Source: Melampsora larici-populina 98AG31
Taxonomy: Eukaryota; Basidiomycota; Pucciniomycetes; Pucciniales; Melampsoraceae
NCBI RefSeq assembly: GCF_000204055.1
Contig: NW_006768786.1
Span: 248,461-285,872, forward strand
Reading direction: 5' to 3'
DNA: 37,412 nucleotides
Numbering within the stretch: position 1 is the stretch's first letter; each line of letters starts with the position of its first letter. Shown here in pieces: positions 20,549-31,736 of this stretch. The notes under the pieces are model-generated. The model was not told the origin of the DNA. It saw only the letters and a program-made list of their open reading frames with translations, and did not search any database. The position numbers and the translations under genes are program-made.

Positions 20549-22024
20549 CTCGCGTGCAAGTTTCTTACAGTCAACCTATGTAGGAAGATTAAAAAGTCGA
20601 AACTTATACGAATCGAATGCTGAATGCTGAAAGTACGAAGGAGAGGGTGGGGGTCATTGGAATCGAAAGTGCTTTTCAGTCAATCTGATTGCGCCTCATG
20701 TAGTTTCAGGGAAGAGCCCTCTTGAATCAAAGATTTAAAGGGACTTGAGCTGTATGCTCTGCGTGCTTTGATACAACCACTCCTCGACATACGTACAGGA
20801 CAACAACGCCAAAACGTGTGGCTATTCTAAGCTTGACTATTCGGATTCTTAAAATGTGTTTCCTTGACATGAACATCCTGGTAGGAAGAAAGAGAGGTAA
20901 CCATTAGCCCTCGGATACCACATGAGAGGTCCCTCCTGGGTGGTCTTGACTGCGATTGACGCCAAGGGTAACCTCAAATCGGGCAGATGCGATAGTGACC
21001 AAGTTACCAATTGGGGAAGTATTTTATCAAAGTACCTATGTGAACGGGGAAAGCATTTGGAGTCAAAATATAATGTACGGCATGCCATTTAGGGAAAATA
21101 TTCATCTTGGAGTCTTCTGGTCACTTGCGCATTGCATTGCATAACTAACGGCTCGTTGTATTCATTGAAGACGCATGTTGTGACGGCTTGAAAAATGGAT
21201 TCCCTTCACATCGAATTACGTCGGACTAAAGAATACGAGTTGGAACCAGATGTAGCAAGAGTGGAATGGACTGCGAACCATACGCTGATCAGGGATCGGA
21301 AATCAAGCCATCAATCGGGCCTACAATTGAGTCAGCCTCGGTCTTCAAACGCTGAGCGACGAGCCTGTGAGCCAGAGTGTTCCGCTGATTTAGTAAACAA
21401 GCTTCAGAGTCCGATATTCCAACCAGCCCAGGTACTGCTTTTCGGATTCAAGGGAAGATGTCCTTCATGATTAGCTAGCTGCGATATAAAATCCAATATT
21501 TCAAGATTAGGACTGAAGTTGAACCATCGGTCAATCGATTACAATTTTAACCTTGACCGCTCTGAACGGCTGTACCGGGCTCACAACAACAGGTTAAGAA
21601 CCGGAACGCACCACTTACTATCAACTGGACTACATAATCAGTTTGACCTGGTCATTGGAAAGCTGAACTTCCGGCCCAGTCCTGTTTCTTTATGGCTCCA
21701 TCCGAAGAAGGCGCGTTTTCTCCGTGTACATCTCCTACGGACAAGGAAGAGAGCAGGAGGCATCCATATAAAATGGTCACTCTACGCTACCTGTCTGCCG
21801 ATCATCTTATCGCACCCAATCGATATCTTGTTTGCCATATCGTCACTTCATCCAATAACTTGTCTACTGTTTCCATATTTCCATATTCCACACACTTGCT
21901 TACTTCTTTGCTCGATTTATCCGATATCTATTGCTCAGCTTTCTTGTCTTAAAGATCTATCACCAAATAACCACATTCTTTATCAACGACCTCACTTCAA
22001 ACACATCAACTTTGCGCATACAAA
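20549..22024. promoter_or_regulatory. Shared intergenic region between two divergent secreted-protein genes
   Basis: About 1.5 kb separate the start codons of the lactonase (minus) and the repeat protein (plus). A CATATAAAATGG TATA-like motif lies near 21764, and CT-rich leader sequence runs from about 21830 to 22020. Several ORFs occur (20849-21088 minus, 21195-21470 plus, 21519-22073 plus), but none has recognisable domains and the last runs out of frame into the next gene. I treat the stretch as regulatory and leader DNA. Confidence 0.45.
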
Positions 22025-24077
22025 ATGCAGATCACCCTATCCTACGCAGCTGCTGGTATCTTCGCCCTCTTGAGTAGTGCGTTCGCCCCCTCAAATTATC
22101 CTTCCATGCATCAAATTTGACTCATCTCGTTCTTTTTTAGCTAACATCGAAGGTGTCGATGCACGCATGGCCCTCAACACTCGGAAACACAGTGAGGTGT
22201 AAGCTTGATTCCCTGACATTCACATAAGTTGGCCGCCACAGAAGCTTACTTTTACGATGCATAGTAATCACTACCAACGTAGATCAACCTCTAAGCGCGC
22301 TCCGTCGACTATGCGAACCAGGGCCACCTCTGACTACATCTCTGGTGGTCCAGAGCCCACCGCTCGCGATACTTCCCAGTCTCAACCTGGAGACGACTCC
22401 CCTGTGGCCGGCCTTGCTCGTACTAGTACGGCCACTTCACCTAACCGCCAATCTTCATACTCTTACCAATGGGACCAACCATTCCAAATGAATGGCCTTC
22501 AAACTCCTGCGCCGCCATCAGGTGTCTCGCCTGGCGTCACTGGACTTCCCCTTCTTGGTGGCGGGCTGGGTGGTGTTGGTCAACCTTCTGGACTGACAGG
22601 CGCTTTGCCCCTTGGACAGGGAGGACTTGGAGGCATTGGAAACAACCCATCACCTTTGGGAGTTGGTCGTCTTGCAAATGCTCTCCCAATTGGAGGCAGC
22701 GACATGGGTTACACCTCACCGTTGGGAGGCGCCTTGCCCTCGTCACTCCGCAACATTCAAAGCCCCGGTGATCTCTTGGGATTATCAAGCTTAACATCAC
22801 CACTCATGCACATGGCTGGATCGCCTGCTAACCTGCCCTCGACATCTCGCGCCGAAGTCCCATTACCTCAACAAATCGACGGCAATGGATTTGTCAACGC
22901 CAACAAGATCGACGGCGTGCTTCATCGCATCAAGCACGACATCGAAAACAAACGCATTGTTTCTCATTCCGAGCAACCCACCAATGCCCCGTCTTCTAAC
23001 ATTCCCCAGACTACTGGAACTCAAGTCACCCCGCAGTTCGAGCAAGCTTCCAGCCCTATGCAAGCTTTACCCCCTCCTGTTCGGAGTGCTTCATCTCCTG
23101 TCTTCAAGAGCCAACCTGAAGGCTACCTATCCCCAAATCAGCAGCTTGCGCCATTTGTTACTCCGGTTGCCGCTCGACCCCTTGCTCCATCAAACGATTC
23201 ATCTGAGCAACCACAAGCACCGGCGCAACTCATGGTATCACAACCACCTCAAGAAAAGGCCACTCCAATTACTCAAAGTCAATCAGGCGGGTCTTCGGGA
23301 CAACCGGTAGCGCCAGATGTCACTCCTGTCGCTACTCGACCTGTCGCTCCGTCCAATTCTGAACAACCGCAAGTAACAGCTCAACCTACGGCAGCGCAAC
23401 CACCGCAGAAACAGATCACTTCTCCTATTTCTAAGAAGCAACCAGAGCAGTACATCTCGCCGGATCAACAGCTTTCACCTGTTACTACCCCGATCGCTGC
23501 TCGACCTCTTGTTACATCAAACAACTCACCTGAACAACCTCAAGCAATGCCCCAACCGACAGTAGAACAACCAGTTCAAAAACAGATGGCTTCTTCTCCT
23601 CCTCACAATCAGCTATCCGGATATCTTTCCCCGGAACATGTTGTCACCCCAGTGGCTGCTAGACCTCTCGTCCAATCGAACACACCTGAACAGGCTCAAG
23701 CGACGGCCACTTCTGCTCCTGTGGCACCCGCTCAACCAGTCGAAGCGCCATCAACAAACGCATCAGCAGTACCCACTTCGAAAGCTTCTTTCGTTGCACC
23801 TGAGCAAAACGCATCAAATTCTCCTTTAGTCAATAAGAATGCCGATAGCTCAGAAAAGACACCCGAGAACCGAGACTTCCCAGTCAGCCAGTCTACAGGC
23901 CGTATCAACGTCCCAGCACCTCCCGCTTACATTGGTAGTCAACCGGCAACTTCTCCTACCACAGCTCCTCAACAAGAAAACCCTGTTCCCTCAATGATCG
24001 CATCCCCTGCTAGAGCAGTACAAGGTACGACTGCCGGATCTGCACCAGCTGGTTCTCACACGGATTCCTACTACTGA
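22025..24077 (+). CDS. Secreted Pro/Gln/Ser-rich protein with about four tandem repeats
   Basis: There are three exons: 22025-22076, 22141-22196 and 22242-24077. Introns are 64 and 45 bp, phases agree, and the product is 647 residues. The ATG has A at -3. MQITLSYAAAGIFALLS begins a signal peptide whose cleavage is likely near GVDA. Residues about 37-60 are basic (HYQRRSTSKRAPS), with possible Kex2-type sites. Residues about 110-210 are Gly/Leu/Pro-rich (PLLGGGLGGVGQPSG). From about 320 to 520 there are four imperfect repeats of 45-60 residues, recognisable by the core SP..QL.P..TPVAARPL followed by an SEQPQA..Q block; the first, third and fourth begin GYLSP- or QYISP-like. There are no cysteine pairs, membrane segments or known enzyme domains. 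Low-complexity secreted repeat proteins occur among fungal cell-wall proteins and plant-pathogen effectors. Either role is an inference. Confidence 0.8.
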
Positions 24078-24876
24078 ACATCATGCTGTATCCTGTCACC
24101 TGTAAAAACATCCATCCTTTCTTTCATTGTCTCCGCACTTTTCAATGTTGTTTATGAGTCCCACTTGTTTTATCTCTTTCCGTCATACTTGTTTTCACTC
24201 CTTTGTCAGCATTGTACTGTCAAAATGCCAATGAGAATATCACCAATTGTTGCCTGTAAAGCGTTCAAATTTTGACTTCTTCACATCAAGACGCGGTAAT
24301 GCGCATTCATCCCTATCCAACATTACAAAAACTGGATTTTCATTTTCATATACAACATGCACTCTTTATGTGCCATTAATGTGGACTCATAACATTCTTT
24401 GCTAATGGTGAGCATTGACTTTTCCATGCTTGAGACAGGTTAACAACTTGAACCTACTCTTCCGCTCGCAGATTCACATAAACCAGTTACATTTCTCCTT
24501 CATCCACATTGACAGGAAACCTCGGTCGAAACATTCTTACCGCTGTGCAGTCCCGCGTCACTAATTTGTCCCTGTCATTGTCTTGTGTGACCTATTTGTC
24601 TATCAACATTCCTGTGTTGACTATCCCTAGTTACTAAAGTCCTGTGATACTTTCTCATTTTTTATTTGCTGTACTTTACAACATTTCATATAAAGTAATA
24701 GAGATCACATTTCAAATATAGAACTACATAGCTCTATTTGTCATAAGTTAAACCAATAACGTTTTCCTTTGTACTTTGAGAGGTACAACCAAGTTCTACA
24801 TCTACATATATGTCATGTCGATAGAATCCGAGAGACAAGATGCGCGCTCAGTAGCTTGTGGTGGTCTCAAAACGAG
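24078..24876. other. Intergenic region between convergent genes
   Basis: The left part is T-rich 3' UTR of the repeat-protein gene and the right part is 3' flank of the epimerase gene. I see no ORF of note, no repeat with a second copy in the window, and no RNA gene. Confidence 0.5.
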
Positions 24877-26501
24877 TTATGGATCTTTGGCGTATATATC
24901 AATTGTGAACCAATTATTATATATTTCCCCTGGGTATAAGATCGAACTATTGTCCCTGCCATTATGAAGATTGAGTTGATTTTGGATTTTCTGATTTTGA
25001 CATATCCCAGTTGGCTGCTGAAACTCGAGGTATAGCGTATCTTGTGAGAAAATAACATCATGTTGTTCATCAAAATTCATGTCATAAATTATGTACCTAA
25101 TTTGTCTTGGAGTCAATCTATAAGCTGATGTCAACAACTCACCTTGCTTTGAATATCCTTGAGGAGTAGACTGATTCTGATGCAAATTCTTGCGGAATCC
25201 AGACCCATCAAAAAAGTTGGAGCTGTAGCACTGTACTGCCGTCTGGTTGGTCCGGAAGTTCATGACCAGGTCATCACTTGGGCTTCGTAAAGTGACCTTA
25301 GGTAGTTCTAATCTTTCTGGCTCTTTGAAGACTATACAATGGTCTGTCAAGCTCAGGAGATTAGCAAAGGGGCGCGGATTGCGGGTGAGTATCCACTCAT
25401 CATCAACCGGTCCACGAATATCATGTTACAATCAAAAGCCTCACCAAAACCGTCTTTGGGTATCTGTTCGCCAATTAGCTCGACACCTTCTCCTGATATG
25501 AAATCGCCGTTTGAATCAAGCCCGATCTCCTTCGCTGGCCTGAGCTCACCGGTAGGAAGTAGCTCCTTGTCAACTTCGACATAATGTTCACCCTGAAAGC
25601 AAGGGTCAAAGCATAAGACAAGCGCTGATTCTAAACAGAGACTGAACGTGTTTTGAGTGGGAGACCTACGAGAATACCTAACTTGTGCTGGCTTATCCCA
25701 CCTTCTTCCCCGGCGTTTGTTTTGAAGTCGTTCATGATATAGCCATTGTGCCACGTTAAATTGATAGGTGTACCTCGAATATGTGATTGCTTCAAAGTTT
25801 CGAGAGGTTCCCGGATTCTAGCTTGCAAGCTAAACGTCAAGCAGCCAACAAGCGAGTGTGAAGGCATCATCGGTTGAGCGTGAGCATTCTCTCCTGAATT
25901 TCCCGCAGCGGAAAGGGTCGCAGTTGCTAGAATGTCGATTGACTCGGGAAAACCTTGATCATTGGCTGGAGAATACAAATGCAAGAAGACCTTCTCGCCT
26001 GTTGTGTTCAAAGGCAGTCCCGAGGTGTTGTTGGGATCGTCTTTGAATGATCGAACAATCGCCGAGTCTTCACTGACATATTCAAAATCTCGAAGATCAT
26101 AACCGTCTGAGCCACTATGAAGGCAATTTTTGCCATGATCTGCATACACACGATGGGTTGGATCTTATGGTAAACAGAAGCAGCGATGTCGGTAGGGATA
26201 CTTGAATTGCGAACGTACCATTCCTTTCGAGGTTCAGCGATAACTGTTCACCTTCGCGAGTCTCGATTAATGTTTGTCCTCCAGCCAGCCGATTAGTATA
26301 ACGTCCGACCACTTGGTTCTTGAACCTTCGTCCTTCTTGTGTATATCCATCAGTTTTCTCAGGCCCACAGATGAGATCTCGTGGTGGGAAACCTGGACGT
26401 TCAACGAGCAAGCGGTGAACAGTCAACCCTTTGGACATCAGTTCGAGCGAGACCTTCCGCCCGCGCTCATCCTCAATCTGTAACAGGTGGGTATCTGACA
26501 T
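24877..26501 (-). CDS. Aldose 1-epimerase (galactose mutarotase)
   Basis: Five exons, 26501-26219, 26139-25670, 25592-25408, 25351-25143 and 25040-24877, total 1,311 nt (436 residues) with every phase consistent. Introns are 79, 77, 56 and 102 bp. Intron 3 has a weak GTTGAT donor and a GCTAATC branch site. The start chosen is the ATG at 26501 (MSDTHLLQIEDERG); no signal peptide is seen, so the enzyme is probably cytosolic. Family landmarks: GRYTNRLAGG at 66-75, LHSGSDGYD with His-102, INLTWHNGYI with the second conserved His near residue 220, AFDCNMIFVD (Asp), VQCYSSNFFDG, and YLEFQQPTG carrying the probable general-base Glu, then LYPGEIY near the C-terminus. The enzyme interconverts alpha and beta anomers of aldohexoses, feeding galactose and glucose use. 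It is longer than the usual 340 residues because of extra loops near 140-200. Confidence 0.85.
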
Positions 26502-26666
26502 GCTGGGAAAGGTATATAGGGTTAGAGCGACGTTCAGAAGTCTTCTTGAAGCTTCAGAGGAAATATGATGAGCAGTCAACTTCTTTCATAGCCCAACTCA
26601 ATTCTCATCGATCAAGGAAACTCATTGATTGAGGATCTGTAATACACATCATCTCAGCAAAATCGA

Positions 26667-26855
26667 TCAGCTTGCAACATGTAAGGATGACGTCACCGAG
26701 ACACTCTTCAGTACAATCTGAAGATATGTACTGAACGCATGAAGGAAAGACGACTGGAGACCGACCGTGGAGGGGAGCCGCGAGCGCAGCTCCTCAAGAG
26801 TCTATTTGCGATCATTAGTTTGTTTGGCGACAAGCACATCATCGACATCCGCCAT
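26667..26855 (-). CDS. Candidate very small gene with an in-frame TAG or tiny intron
   Basis: On the minus strand an ATG at 26855 opens MADVDDVLVAKQTNDRK, followed by TAG at 26804-26802. The same frame then runs on for 44 protein-like codons (TLEELRSRLPSTVGLQSSFL, then a hydrophobic segment LQIVLKSVSV) to TGA at 26669-26667. The TAG is preceded by an acceptor-like CAAATAG with an ACTAATGA branch-like site, so an intron of 36 or 45 nt (donor GTGCTT or GTCGAT) could remove it. The frame also extends upstream through the hexanucleotide repeat, so the ATG may be internal. The family is unrecognised. Confidence 0.25.
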
Positions 26856-26882
26856 TGCGATTGCGATTGCGATTGCGATTGC
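26854..26882. repeat. Hexanucleotide microsatellite (ATTGCG)n, about five units
   Basis: A run of ATTGCG units spans 26854-26882, ending at GCTGGG. On the minus strand it lies immediately upstream of, and in frame with, the candidate small ORF at 26855. Confidence 0.85.
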
Positions 26883-27789
26883 TGGGTGATTGGCAATTGT
26901 TGGAATTTCTCCAAGATAAGGACTGCAGACTTCTGTGAGTTGTGTACACCACTTCTCGATACATTTTTTTTCTGTGGCCTGACGCTGCACCTCAAACGAT
27001 GAAGACTTCTGTCTGTATACACGTGTAGAGTCATCCAGTGCGATGGAAAAATGATGGAACAACGAGGGAAAGCAAGATTCACCCGCAAACCGAAGGAAGG
27101 AAGGCTTTAGCCGGTTGTGACCTGTACTCTAATCGTGACCTGGTGATATCCAGATTTGGACCTAACTCAACACAAGTCCCGATTCTCGCAGAGACGTCCC
27201 CCGAAGGCTTGAGTTAGGATTTGGACACATGGGCAATTGCAGAGGCCGACCGGTCGCTATGGTCTTCCTGGCGGCTATGTATTCGGCGCGTGAAGCAGTT
27301 TGACTTCTGGGACTCCCATGAGTAGCTCTCAGTATATGTATAAGATCATACAAACCTTGTATTCAGGATAAGTTGGTTCATGCAGACCATTTTAATTGCG
27401 AATAGGAGAGGAAAAATCCGAATAATGAAAACACTATAAACTGTTGAAACTAAGACGATGAGGATTATAGGAGTAATGTAAGAACAACAAGATAAAGATC
27501 TAGAAACCAGACATGAAATAAATCTAAACAGAGGAAATATGCAAGAAAAAGGGATATACTTTGTTGTCACCATTCATGATCAGTCGATGCAGAGGTGTAC
27601 TTCAACTTCGATTGGACGTATGTGTGTGAGTTGCTATGAACTCGGGTGATCCACCCATTTTACAAGACGATAGGTCTTGATAGGTCTTATATGCGTAGAA
27701 ACTCCATGAACGCGTGGAAAAAGTGTATGGTACAATATGGGCGAGTTTCGATTCTAGCTGGATGAAGAATCCTGAAGAATCGTATAAAT
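26883..27789. other. Intergenic region without a supported gene
   Basis: Short ORFs occur on both strands (for example minus 27353-27162 and 27573-27346), but none has splice support or a recognisable domain. Minus-strand 27062-26883 is open and could be an upstream exon of the small candidate gene. The right end is 3' flank of the glycosyltransferase gene. Confidence 0.35.
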
Positions 27790-29631
27790 TTAATTGTCGA
27801 CATAATTCCTTGGATCCTCGGCTAACTTGGGGGCCATGGCTAGAATTTTTTCCCGGTCTTTCAGGTAATTGAGACTGAGATTGTTGAGATCGTGGATCAT
27901 CGCATTTGGAAACCAGCGTACGTCAACGCTTCGCACAGATCCATTCGGCCCAATGGCGTCGTCGGAGCCACGCAGATGAAACATGATATTGCAGATATTA
28001 CTGGATGAACTACATGCAATTGCTTCCGAATTCTCGACGGCAAAAGTAATATCGCGTACCAATGCCGTGGTGAGCTTCTTTCTGACCTCGGGGGGTGCCG
28101 TATTGAAATGCCCTTGGTCATGCCCGTGAGAAGCAAGAGGGTCTTCGTGAGGAGGGAATAAGATTGGGAAGCGTTGAGAAGGCTGATAGAATGATTGATG
28201 ATCATTGAAAAGTGTTGAAGCTGCCTCGGGGTCGTCGGACATGACAAACAATGATGGTAGGTCGTTGGAGATCTTCCAGTTTGGAACATAAGACCGTACT
28301 ACATCTAGGTATGGCTTCGGTTTTCCCACGGCGGACTGCATTCCAATCGCTACAGCGGGGTGCCAATCTGCGTTTTCGACCTTTTTATCCCCCAATCTGA
28401 AATGCAGAGATATCAACTTTCTGGCCATAGGTGAATGCAAGTCAAAGTCGGCGGGTGATTTAGCATTAGGATGTTGAGTCTTGAGCATCTTATCATTGAT
28501 CTCTTTCTTCAATTTTCGTATTTCATCTAGGACCATTTTGTTCGGGCGCCAAATGCTTCGATAGGCTTCTGTCTTGGCATCAAAGATTGCCTTCATTGTG
28601 AAGTGTACATTTTGGACCGCAGGCAGGACAGTTCTCTGTTCTCGATAATTCTGGAGGTTCCATACGGCATGGGTCTCAATTGCTCGAGGATCTACATGAT
28701 GATGAATCCATCCCGTAAAGGCACCGCGTCTTGAATGCGTAGCAACAGAGTGAGCTTCAATGTAAGAGTATTCTTTGACGTGACTAAATGGCTCACACAT
28801 CGCGATTCGACCAGACATGATCCGGGTCGTTCCCTGTATTCTTAAACACATCCCGTGACACATTTTGAGGAGGTTGGCAATTCAGGGGAGTCACGTCAAA
28901 GTAATCCTAAGAGAAGCAAAGATATAGTGTTACTTCCTCTGATTTCTTTGCTATTGAACAAAACAACTTACACTCAGCCTCCCGTATTGCCATTTTGAAT
29001 CATCTATGATCATGGTATAATTAAGTGCCGCAGCTACAAGCGCCGCTTCTCCCTAAGAAGATGCGATGTCAATGATGATGTAAGACGTCGTAAAACTGTT
29101 TGAATTCACGCACCCAGTGAGACAATGTAGACCCGAATCCAGCGTAGTTGAAGAAACTGTAGAGAAATGTTCTTTTGCAAACGGGAAGATCTGACATTTT
29201 CGTCTGAAGACCGGTGTCCTGGTAGGTGTAAGCTATCCTTGTTCTCTGATTGGATTGAGGATTGCTACAAGGCCCTTATGTCAACATAAATTTTCCCTTG
29301 CTGTGACAGGATCCGACCTACTTTTTTGCCATCGAGATGAATAGTCCACCAAAAGACAGAATCATAAACGAAACACCGACTAGGGTCCACGTTTTGGGAG
29401 AGGTCTATTGAATCGAATAGACAAATGTGAGCGGATATTTTCAACTTCCTTGTGTTTTCTACATATTCATCTTACCCGTTTTGTGTTCAAAAACCGCCAC
29501 ACTTCTGCGAGTTTTGATTTGGCGGCTTCCATGTGGCCCAGTCTTCCTTTCGAAGAGTTTGTTGGAACAGCTTGGTCAGCGTACGGCATGGGAAGAAGAG
29601 GTTCCATTTGCATAGTGGATTTTGGGTTCAT
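27790..29631 (-). CDS. Type II membrane fucosyltransferase-like glycosyltransferase with one frame break
   Basis: Exons are 29631-29476, 29404-29322, 29264-29114, 29052-28972 and 28906-27790, joined by introns of 71, 57, 61 and 65 bp with consistent phases. The N-terminus is cytosolic-like, then TWTLVGVSFMILSFGGLFI forms a signal anchor, as in Golgi glycosyltransferases. The luminal part has FNYAGFGSTLSHW, AALNYTMIIDDSKWQYGRL and DHVWSNRD; later come LHFRLGDKK, like the H-x-R-x-G-D-K nucleotide-sugar motif, SLFVMSDD, and ACSSSSNICNIMFHLRG, like the SSxVCR motif of alpha-1,6-fucosyltransferases (GT23). The last exon changes frame near 28795-28801: NRD-V-stop in one frame, CEPFSHVKEY in the other. 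One extra G, or a 13-nt GT...AG piece, would explain it. Otherwise about 527 residues would be encoded. The acceptor sugar is unknown. Confidence 0.7.
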
Positions 29632-31048
29632 GGTGGAGTGTTGAGAGATTCGTTGGTCTCGATGGGTTTGCCGGAGATAGCCTGCTTTGGAAACACGACG
29701 AGGTAAAGCTTGCGGTGAGGTAAGGGCCGAGGATCGTATGGATTTGTTCTGTTTTAAAGCCGAAGAAAAACCAAGTAGAGATAGACGTCTAAAAGGATGA
29801 TGGTATCTGAAGGATTATTTATGTATCCATATGAATTCTTGTGATCTTGTTGTTGTGAAGGCCACCGCTGGCCACGCCGACTGACCACCACAGTCACGCA
29901 AGGCGCTTATTGATTGCAGTTGGTCAGAATGTTTCCGAATTCAGGATATAGCAACGCTTCATCACATTTCGCTGTCCCATCTCGAGTTCGTTTCATGTAC
30001 CGCCTTGGCCTCCTTGTGGAAGCCAAAGTCGACCAAATCTCAATCTGGCCAAGGACTTCCGAGTGGTAGATATGGAAATTCTAGAATGCCTCATGATAAC
30101 TATGTGGCAATTATCAAATCCACTGGGACCAGGATAGAATCACATTTGTATGTATGAGAGTCGATCAGTGTCACGGAATTGCATGCGACCGCAGTCACCA
30201 CGAATGTGTGTGCAATCTGTGACTCTGATCAACATATGCCCCATATATCAAAGTTTTCTCGATCTTTTTGCCCGTGACTCTACCAATAAGATCTAGGAAT
30301 GATACTATTATGTAGGTGAAATTAAATATGTTATTGTCGACTACTACACCGGGAGGGGGGACATTAATACGTTTAGTTGAGTTCAATGAGCTCACATTAT
30401 TCTATCTTTTACATCATTTATCATTCATGCCCTCATTAAGCTTGTTTCCAATTCTCTTGTTTTTGACTTTCTCTTATTTCCTCACATCTCATTACTCGGA
30501 GCTCAGTATAAAAGTTTAACTTATTGGACCGCTAAAAGTCTGCATGCTTATCAGAACTACTCAGGTCACCACAATACCAAGTCTTTTTGACGGTAACAAA
30601 TTCCAGGAGAAGTAAGTGCCCTAGCTCTTGGGTTCAGGTAAGGGTTCAGGTAATTCAAACTTGGATAGTTGGATTTCATGATTTTGTATATCTATGTTGA
30701 ATCATTTCAGACATAGTAGGTCACTTGATTATCCATGAATCAATTACATTCACTGAGTTCTTAATTGTGTTGATCTTACTATGGGGGTCAATGATCTGTC
30801 TTGCTATGTTTACTGTTGCATTTTCCTGTTACTAATTTTTTCACTTTAGTTGTTTTGAAATACATCTTGTTTTGTTTCTTGTGGTGTAATCAAGACATAA
30901 CAATCACATTACGGGAATCAATAGGTTCAAAACTTGATTGAAAAAAGTTGTGGTGGCTGGGTTCACAACTTTCTTCAATTGCAAGTCTTGTTTGCAAGGT
31001 GTTCAAATCAGGTTTTCTGAGCACCCTTTTTTGGATTCACTACATTTA
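29632..31048. other. Intergenic region, no supported gene
   Basis: The first few hundred bases are presumably promoter of the glycosyltransferase gene. Beyond 30200 the DNA is AT-rich with TTC/CTT-rich tracts. GGGTTCAGGTAA occurs twice in tandem at about 30630-30653. The ORFs at 30195-30395 and 30316-30519 overlap on opposite strands and have no domain. Confidence 0.4.
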
Positions 31049-31388
31049 CGGTACTCAAAGTTGGTGTATACTTTGCCGTACATAGTTTTTTTTTCTTTTT
31101 CACAACTACACACAACCAGGAAAAACTATGTTTCTGGCTCAGAAGTACATATTTTTGAGCTTTGAACAAAAGATATACTTTTTCCGGGTTGTGTCTAGCT
31201 TCAAAAAAACAAAAAAAAACGTAAAAAGGTTTTTTTTGAATCTGGGCCTGCGACCACGTTACATACTTTTCGCTGCATACTTTTTTTTGGCGGGGAGACC
31301 GAGGCCAAAAGTATATTTTTTTCTTTTTCCCCGCCAAAAAAAATAACACACGAAAGTATGTATGTGTGCATACTTACTTTGAGTACCC
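31049..31388. mobile_element. Palindromic MITE 1 (340 bp), inverted ends CGGTACTCAAAG/CTTTGAGTACCC
   Basis: The left end is CGGTACTCAAAGT and the right end ACTTTGAGTACCC, with TA on each side (31047-31048, 31389-31390). Inside, GGCGGGGA...CCCCGCC forms a second nested inverted repeat (about 31288-31338) flanked by A/T runs. It shares both outer and inner repeats with the element at 31737-31894 but carries about 180 extra bases on the left. TA flanks would fit a Tc1/mariner-derived MITE. The long ORFs here on both strands are products of the palindrome. Confidence 0.75.
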
Positions 31389-31736
31389 TATTTATATAAA
31401 ACCAAATCCACATTACCGGATTCGGTCATCTCTATTATTTCTATATCTTGTATCACGACGATCTTCGATCGTCTCCCGTTGTACCACCTCTCATCGTTTT
31501 CCTTATTCGTCTCCCATAGGAGGATGCTTGCCTATATAACCCCCTCGCATCCTCATAGCAATGAAGACACTAAGTTACTTCCCACCTATTTTTGCACCCT
31601 TGAAAGTGAGTGGAGTCACAACCCTTCAGTGTCCCTCTACCTTGAAAGCACATAATTTTGATATCAGTTGTGGACTGCCAGAAGTGAGAAGATTTGATTC
31701 ATTTTTATTTTATCTACTTTTAAAAGCAGTACATTA

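Noticed and set aside
21519..22073. Plus-strand ORF of 184 codons
   Set aside because: It runs through TATA-like and leader sequence and overlaps, in another frame, the signal-peptide exon at 22025. It has no domain or splice support.
22469..23829. Several ORFs overlapping the secreted repeat protein on both strands
   Set aside because: They are alternative frames of a low-complexity coding exon. The chosen frame has the signal peptide, consistent introns and regular repeats.
24877..25350. Reading the last part of the epimerase as one uninterrupted exon
   Set aside because: The ORF is open, but the stretch 25142-25041 has a good GTGAGT donor and an in-phase acceptor. Its removal joins GYSKQ directly to the conserved YLEFQQP motif, as family spacing requires. 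The retained version remains possible.
31008..31349. Minus-strand ORF of 113 codons and overlapping plus ORF
   Set aside because: Both lie within the palindromic MITE and are mostly K/F runs from A/T tracts.
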